A stretch of 9,054 bases of DNA from Xanthobacteraceae bacterium (GTDB taxonomy: Bacteria; Pseudomonadota; Alphaproteobacteria; Rhizobiales; Xanthobacteraceae): assembly GCA_030037185.1 (NCBI GenBank), contig JASHRR010001073.1, positions 1-9,054 on the forward strand, read 5' to 3'. Below, piece after piece: positions 5,781 to 9,054 of the stretch. Position numbers and translations under genes: made by a program. Numbering within the stretch: position 1 is the first letter of the stretch; each line of letters starts with the position of its first letter. Under the pieces are notes generated by a model, which had not been told where the DNA came from, searched no databases, and saw nothing but the letters and a program-made list of their open reading frames with translations.

Positions 5781-6839
5781 ATGCCAGGGATCAACGTCCT
5801 GAATATTCAGCGCATCAGCGCCGAAGATCGAGCGAAGATTGAGGCAGTCGATCCGGCGATCGAATTGACCGACGCCGGGGGCTGGTATGACGGGGAAATT
5901 CGCGAAACGTGGCCTGCCTTTACCACGGCACGCTACTTGGCACCGGGCGCCGCGGGCTCGGGGACCCGCGAGGAACGCGATCGCCTCCTCGCCGAAGCTG
6001 AAGTAATCCTTGGTGGCTGGCCCTTTCCGCTCGATCTGCGCGCTAGGGCACCGAGGTTAAAATGGTTTCATCAGCGCCCTTCGGGTGCCAGCAATCTGCT
6101 TGTGAGCGATCTATGGGGCAGCCGCGTGGTGGTGACAACCTCACGAGGTTCGGGCAATACGCTGGCGATGGCGGAATACGCGGTTGCCGGTATTTTGCAC
6201 TTTGCCAAGGGCCTCCACCGCGCCGCGGTCGATCGGGGCGCGGGCGTGTTCGACCATCACGCGTATCGACCGCTTCTATTGGAAGGTAAGACTGCGTGCG
6301 TCGTGGGCGCCGGCGGCATCGGGCTCGATGTCGGTAAACTCTGCGCCGCCCTCGGCATGCGGGTCGTCGGGACCCGTCGCCACCCGCACCCAGACGGGCC
6401 CCTGCCACCGGGATTCAGCGAGCTTAGCGGCGCCGGGGATCTCGATCGGCTGTTGCCGCAGAGCGATTTCGTGGTGATCTGCTGCCAATGGACACCGGAG
6501 ACGAGCCGTCTGTTCGACAAGGGTCGCTTTGCTGCCATGAAGGCGGGGGGCGTGCTCATCAACGTCGCCCGGGGTGAGATCGTCGACGAGGAGGCCCTCG
6601 CCGACGCGCTCCAGCGCGATCATTTGCGCGGCGCAGCGCTCGATGTTTATGTCGGCGAATTCGAGCACACGCCGATCTCGCGGCTCTGGTCCGATCCCAG
6701 AGTACTGATTACGCCGCATATCTCGTCTGCCAGCGATCAGGACCGTCATGGCGCCATCAATCTCTTCTGCGACAATCTGCGCGCCTATCTCGAGGGCGGG
6801 CCGCTCCGGAATGTCATCGATTGGGAATGGGGCTATTAG
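5781..6839 (+). CDS. D-isomer-specific 2-hydroxyacid dehydrogenase
   Basis: A cytoplasmic NAD(P)-dependent oxidoreductase interconverting a 2-keto acid and a D-2-hydroxyacid; the substrate is unknown. The frame is open to 5658, but the ATG at 5781 has GGGAAGG 5 bases upstream, begins the first beta strand of the family (INVLNIQRIS) and gives a normal 352 residues. Features: substrate-loop RPSGASNL (99-106), a Rossmann dinucleotide motif VVGAGGIG (174-181), VVGTRRHP (195-202) after the second strand, catalytic Arg 264 in INVARGEIVDEEAL, the catalytic Glu at 293 or 295 in DVYVGEFEHTP, and catalytic His 313 in ITPHISSASD. The Arg pair 199-200, in place of the acidic residue that usually selects NAD, hints at NADP preference. 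No operon partner: both sides are non-coding or decayed. All catalytic residues are present and it looks functional. Confidence 0.92.
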   Translation: MPGINVLNIQRISAEDRAKIEAVDPAIELTDAGGWYDGEIRETWPAFTTARYLAPGAAGSGTREERDRLLAEAEVILGGWPFPLDLRARAPRLKWFHQRPSGASNLLVSDLWGSRVVVTTSRGSGNTLAMAEYAVAGILHFAKGLHRAAVDRGAGVFDHHAYRPLLLEGKTACVVGAGGIGLDVGKLCAALGMRVVGTRRHPHPDGPLPPGFSELSGAGDLDRLLPQSDFVVICCQWTPETSRLFDKGRFAAMKAGGVLINVARGEIVDEEALADALQRDHLRGAALDVYVGEFEHTPISRLWSDPRVLITPHISSASDQDRHGAINLFCDNLRAYLEGGPLRNVIDWEWGY

Positions 6840-7044
6840 AAGCACGATACTACGATCAAATGGGCGTCTCGCCGATCACACCGCGATCGACGGCGGTCGA
6901 GGGTGGCAAGAATCGCGGGCGCGCCGCCCGCGCTGTAGTACTCCGCCGCCGTGGCGATCTTGGCCTGGCGGAAGGCGGGCATGACCTCCTTCGCGAATCG
7001 AACGGCGTAGAGGAGAATGGCGCAGAGTGATCCGTGCTGCCAAC
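6836..7044 (-). pseudogene. Possible C-terminal fossil of an oxidoreductase-like gene
   Basis: The 320 bases between the hydroxyacid dehydrogenase and the GNAT gene hold no intact gene. One minus-strand frame, open from 7044 to the TAA at 6838-6836 and lacking a plausible start, contains LYAVRFAKEVMPAFRQAKI. FAxEVMPxFR is a common C-terminal pattern of luciferase-like (LLM-class) flavin-dependent oxidoreductases. After this the sequence becomes Arg-rich and uninformative. This is a weak, motif-only call; chance similarity or another family is quite possible. Confidence 0.25.
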
Positions 7045-7158
7045 GTTAAGCTTGCGTAAAGACAGGTGACGAGTTGTAGCTATCACACTTGCAATTCGAC
7101 ACTGGGACGGATCGCAGCGACGGGTCAAGGGCTGCCGTATCTCGCCGATGCCCGTATC

Positions 7159-7863
7159 TCATGTAACGTGAAAGTCATTCCCTATCGGGACAAGATGAAG
7201 TCGGGCTGCTGGGCGCTGGGACGCATCGTTTTCCCAGGACGTACTGTAGAAAGGGGTCGCCCCCAGGGATCGCACCGCAAGTGCCCAACCGGCTACGACG
7301 CAGGCGGCATGGCCTCGTCGCCGGTGCGCGGCGAGTGTTTCCACCCCGGCTTCGTGAACCGCATCTATGATGCGCACGCTGGCACAAATAGAAACAGCAC
7401 GGTTATCCTCAACCACAGCACGGAACGGTTGCCTGTAGCCGATATCGGCCTCGTCAAAACCGCCGCGAAGCAGATGCCCATTTGTTTCGTTGATCGAGAC
7501 TGTGCGCATATCAGCGGCCACGTCGTCTGGGAATGTGAAAATGGGGCCTGCCCAAACTCGAACCACGGGGCCATAAAGTGTTAGTAGTCTAAGATATTGG
7601 CCGTGGAGGCCCGGCCATTTGGCTTGTCGCCTATTGATGGGTTCTCGCGCGCGCAACTCTTCGAGACGCTGAACGAGATCGTCGGCCAAATCAGCACGAT
7701 ATTGCCCGAAAGCTTTTTTTGCCGTTCTCATCAGGTGGAAACGAGGCGCTGCGCCTCCATTCCACTCATTTACGGACACCAAACGTCCGCGGTGATCGCG
7801 GCGGTAAATGGCTTCGAGGCGCAGGAGCGCGAGTTCCGGCGAGCAGTCAACGAGATTAGTCAT
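7159..7863 (-). CDS. GNAT family N-acetyltransferase
   Basis: A 234-residue cytoplasmic protein with a C-terminal GNAT fold, which would transfer acetyl from acetyl-CoA to an amine; the acceptor is unknown. The C-terminal half carries the acetyl-CoA-binding motif A as VETLAAHRRRGHAACVV (174-190), with RRRGHA in the position of the usual RGRGYA, then WALAVRSLGATPFYSTSW (193-210) and an Asn-rich ENDAS. The N-terminal part begins SPELALLRLEAIYRRDHRGR, like the leading domain of GNAT proteins of this architecture, so it appears full length. The ATG at 7863 immediately follows an in-frame TGA and no Shine-Dalgarno is visible, so initiation may be weak or leaderless. It is divergent from the broken GNAT at 7900-8102, and its promoter, if any, must lie within that fossil. 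Confidence 0.8.
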   Translation of the reverse strand: MTNLVDCSPELALLRLEAIYRRDHRGRLVSVNEWNGGAAPRFHLMRTAKKAFGQYRADLADDLVQRLEELRAREPINRRQAKWPGLHGQYLRLLTLYGPVVRVWAGPIFTFPDDVAADMRTVSINETNGHLLRGGFDEADIGYRQPFRAVVEDNRAVSICASVRIIDAVHEAGVETLAAHRRRGHAACVVAGWALAVRSLGATPFYSTSWENDASQRPAARLHLVPIGNDFHVT

Positions 7864-7899
7864 TCATGCGGCGCTGTTGTTTGGCCACGGGCGGAAGTT

Positions 7900-8102
7900 A
7901 TGCATAAGTCCGACCTGTCACTCGCGGCGACGCGGCATTCGCGCTGGACGTGACAGAAGACTGCATGCGGGTCTATGCCGAACAGACTTGGGGAAGTTGG
8001 GCAGGCCGCGCTGATTTCGATCGGGCTTTCGACGAGGTCGTCCAGCTTGCTTGCCCGTCTAGTGGTCCGGTCCTGGAGTTCTGCACCTTGCATTCGTGCT
8101 GA
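7900..8102 (+). pseudogene. Broken N-terminal part of a second GNAT acetyltransferase
   Basis: From 7908 the plus strand reads VRPVTRGDAAFALDVTEDCM followed by RVYAEQTWGSW and GRADFDRAFDEVVQLA. This is the characteristic N-terminus of a small GNAT subfamily (R-P-A-T...D...CMR-Y-E-TWG-W). A plausible start, ATG at 7900 with GGAAG just upstream, is in a different frame (MHK, then shift), with a TAA at 7905-7907 in the homologous frame. So an indel lies at the start. The similarity fades after QLA near 8050 and ends at a TGA (8100-8102), so the acetyl-CoA-binding half is absent. The start would be only 36 bp from the divergent intact GNAT. Confidence 0.6.
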
Positions 8103-8136
8103 ACAACGCGCTCGGGTCGTCCGATTGTTTTCAGGG

Positions 8137-8405
8137 TTATCGCCGACTCTCAGGTAACCGCTGCCCACCGAAGCGCTTGGCAAACGCCTCCGCGTCGTCC
8201 GGCTTAACGTAGCAGAAGACCACGAAGTCGCTGTCATCGCGGCGCAGGGAGTACGTGAGCGGCGCGACCGACAGGGTATTCGCAAAACTGCGCAGATTGC
8301 ACCGTTCTTGAGGCCATGCAGTTTCTCCGCAGCCAGCGCGACATGGTGGGGCCACTCGCGCTGAAGGTCGGACCGGGTGATTTTACCCTTCCGGCGGGTG
8401 CTGAT
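8137..8405 (-). pseudogene. Frameshifted conserved hypothetical (rhizobial type)
   Basis: The minus strand encodes two halves of one small protein in two frames. The first half, from 8405, reads RRKGKITRSDLQREWPHHV then ALAAEKLHGLKNGAI. The second half, in another frame, reads RSFANTLSVAPLTYSLRRDD then SDFVVFCYVKPDDAEAF and ends AKRFGGQRLPESRR before TAA (8139-8137). The join falls within about 8288-8307, where a one-base loss or two-base gain explains the shift. The expected initiator at 8405-8403 is ATC, possibly a decayed ATG. I recall similar small hypotheticals in Bradyrhizobium-like genomes (from memory, unchecked). The function is unknown. The intact length would be about 90 residues. 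Confidence 0.6.
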
Positions 8406-8420
8406 TTACCAACCCTGCGC

Positions 8421-8658
8421 TTACTTGCCGTCGGCCGTCGCACCCGATGGCGCAGGCGGCTTCTTCTTGACCAGCATCCGGTGCAGTTTCCAGAGATCAC
8501 GTCATCGAGAAACCTGCCGATCACGTTCGCCGAGATCAGCTCAACGCTGCGCGGGTCAAGCTGGTACGGACGGCGAACTCGAGGCTCGGAATGGCGATGC
8601 TATCGCGGGCGGAGCGCAATGACAGCGGGCGAGCACCTTTTTTGACATTTCCTGCCAT
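8421..8658 (-). pseudogene. Multiply frameshifted hypothetical gene upstream of the previous one
   Basis: Reading the minus strand from an ATG at 8658, protein-like sequence runs through three frames: AGNVKKGARPLSLRSARDSI and IAIPSLEFAV to 8569; then PYQLDPRSVELISANVIGRF and LDD in the next frame; then DLWKLHRMLVKKKPPAPSG and ATADGK to a TAA at 8423-8421. The shift near 8569 is repaired by one extra C. The second lies near 8500. The stop is 15 bases before the presumed start of the following broken gene, so the two were probably one operon. I do not recognise the family. The stitched reading is my reconstruction and could include chance matches. Confidence 0.45.
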
Positions 8659-8664
8659 CAATTC

Positions 8665-8682
8665 GTAGCCGCTTGGGGCTAC
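8665..8682. repeat. Short inverted repeat upstream of the small exported protein
   Basis: GTAGCC (8665-8670) and GGCTAC (8677-8682) pair exactly across GCTTGG. It could be a small stem or a regulator half-site pair. It lies about 110 bases upstream of the start at 8790. Confidence 0.3.
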
Positions 8683-8719
8683 CTATGGCGCCGAACCGGC
8701 AGGGGGCAGCCGGTAGAAC

Positions 8720-8733
8720 GCCTGCTTGCAGGC
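8720..8733. repeat. 14-bp palindrome upstream of the small exported protein
   Basis: GCCTGC and GCAGGC form an exact dyad around TT, 56 bases upstream of the ATG at 8790. Its position suits an operator or a leader hairpin; there is no evidence for which. Confidence 0.35.
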
Positions 8734-8789
8734 CATTCATCTTCGGTGAGTTTGAATCGCGAGCTGACCGGCATCAAGGGAGAAATACG

Positions 8790-9054
8790 ATGAATTTCAA
8801 AATCGCGTTGGCCGTCTCTATTGCAGTCGGCAGCTTGTTCGTGATCGGCGGCCGCGCAAATGCGACAATGGTGCCGATCGACATGGGTGCAGCGGTTGAT
8901 AGCCTCGCCTTAATCGATCAGGTGCAATTCGTTTTCGGCGGACACAAGCATTGCTGGTATCCGGACGGCTGGAATGGCCCTGGCTGGTACTGGTGCGGGT
9001 ATCGCTTGCGGAAGGGCCGGGGCTGGGGCGGCGGGGAAGGGTACCGCGGCTGGA
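8790..9054 (+). CDS. Small exported Trp/Gly/Cys-rich protein, 3'-truncated by window
   Basis: Eighty-eight codons are open from the ATG at 8790 to the window edge. AAGGGAG ends 7 bases before the start. The N-terminus is a classic Sec signal peptide: MNFK, a hydrophobic core IALAVSIAVGSLFVIG (5-20), and a cleavage-like ANA after residue 25. The mature part has a short linker, then QFVFGGHKHCWYPDGWNGPG (46-65), WYWCGYRLRKGRGWGGG (66-82) and a Gly/Trp-rich tail running off the window. This CWYxDGWNGPGWYWCGY pattern is, from memory, common in small secreted hypotheticals of Bradyrhizobium-like bacteria. The two Cys (55, 69) could form a disulfide in the periplasm. Function is unknown. Confidence 0.8.
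   Translation, partial: MNFKIALAVSIAVGSLFVIGGRANATMVPIDMGAAVDSLALIDQVQFVFGGHKHCWYPDGWNGPGWYWCGYRLRKGRGWGGGEGYRGW

Noticed and set aside
7066..7584. 172-codon plus-strand open frame
   Set aside because: Antisense to the GNAT gene, Cys/Arg-rich, no family motif.
7597..7953. 118-codon plus-strand open frame
   Set aside because: Shadow of the GNAT gene; only its tail (MHKSDL) coincides with the presumed start of the broken second GNAT.
8642..8670. Perfect TTGACA as a promoter for the small exported protein
   Set aside because: No acceptable -10 sequence at 16-18 bases; GTAGCC at 17 bases is a poor match, and the hexamer lies in a gene fossil.
1..9054. CRISPR array, tRNA, rRNA or complete insertion sequence
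   Set aside because: No regularly spaced direct repeats, no cloverleaf recognised by eye, and no intact transposase with terminal repeats.

Overview
The window is GC-rich DNA with G/C-ending codons, Shine-Dalgarno-led starts and gene families typical of alphaproteobacteria. A Bradyrhizobium/Rhodopseudomonas-type (Hyphomicrobiales) chromosome is the best guess. This is an inference from protein style: a small secreted W/G/C-rich protein, a rhizobial-type hypothetical ending in DAEAFAKRFGG, and GNAT enzymes. No marker gene is present.

Layout, left to right. (1) 1-1160 (+): most of an NAD(P)-dependent aldehyde dehydrogenase, cut by the window edge at its N-terminus and with an abnormal, probably frameshifted C-terminus. 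(2) 1161-1774: a gene-poor stretch with several inverted repeats, including a 24-bp near-perfect palindrome just after the aldehyde dehydrogenase. (3) 4557-1775 (-): an intact two-gene operon, DUF1800 followed by DUF1501, with clear ribosome binding sites and a junction of about 2 bp. The DUF1501 protein carries a twin-arginine-type signal; the DUF1800 protein has no evident signal. (4) 4815-5245 (+): an operator-like palindrome leading into a tyrosine-recombinase pseudogene with an internal deletion, a changed catalytic position and a nonsense codon. (5) 5246-5780: non-coding, with two inverted repeats and a possible promoter. (6) 5781-6839 (+): an intact D-2-hydroxyacid dehydrogenase. (7) 6836-7044: a weak coding fossil on the minus strand. 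(8) 7863-7159 (-): an intact GNAT-type acetyltransferase, divergent from a broken second GNAT gene (7900-8102, +). (9) 8658-8137 (-): two adjacent, same-strand, frameshifted hypothetical genes. (10) 8790-9054 (+): the start of a small exported protein, cut by the right edge.

The genes do not form one pathway. The only clear functional unit is the DUF1800-DUF1501 operon, a widespread but uncharacterised exported pair. From about 4.8 to 8.7 kb, three intact or open genes (hydroxyacid dehydrogenase, GNAT, small secreted protein) lie among at least four broken ones. One of these is an integrase, which fits an old, decaying insertion or genomic-island scar. I see no complete mobile element, CRISPR array, tRNA or rRNA, and no convincing new defence or biosynthetic system.
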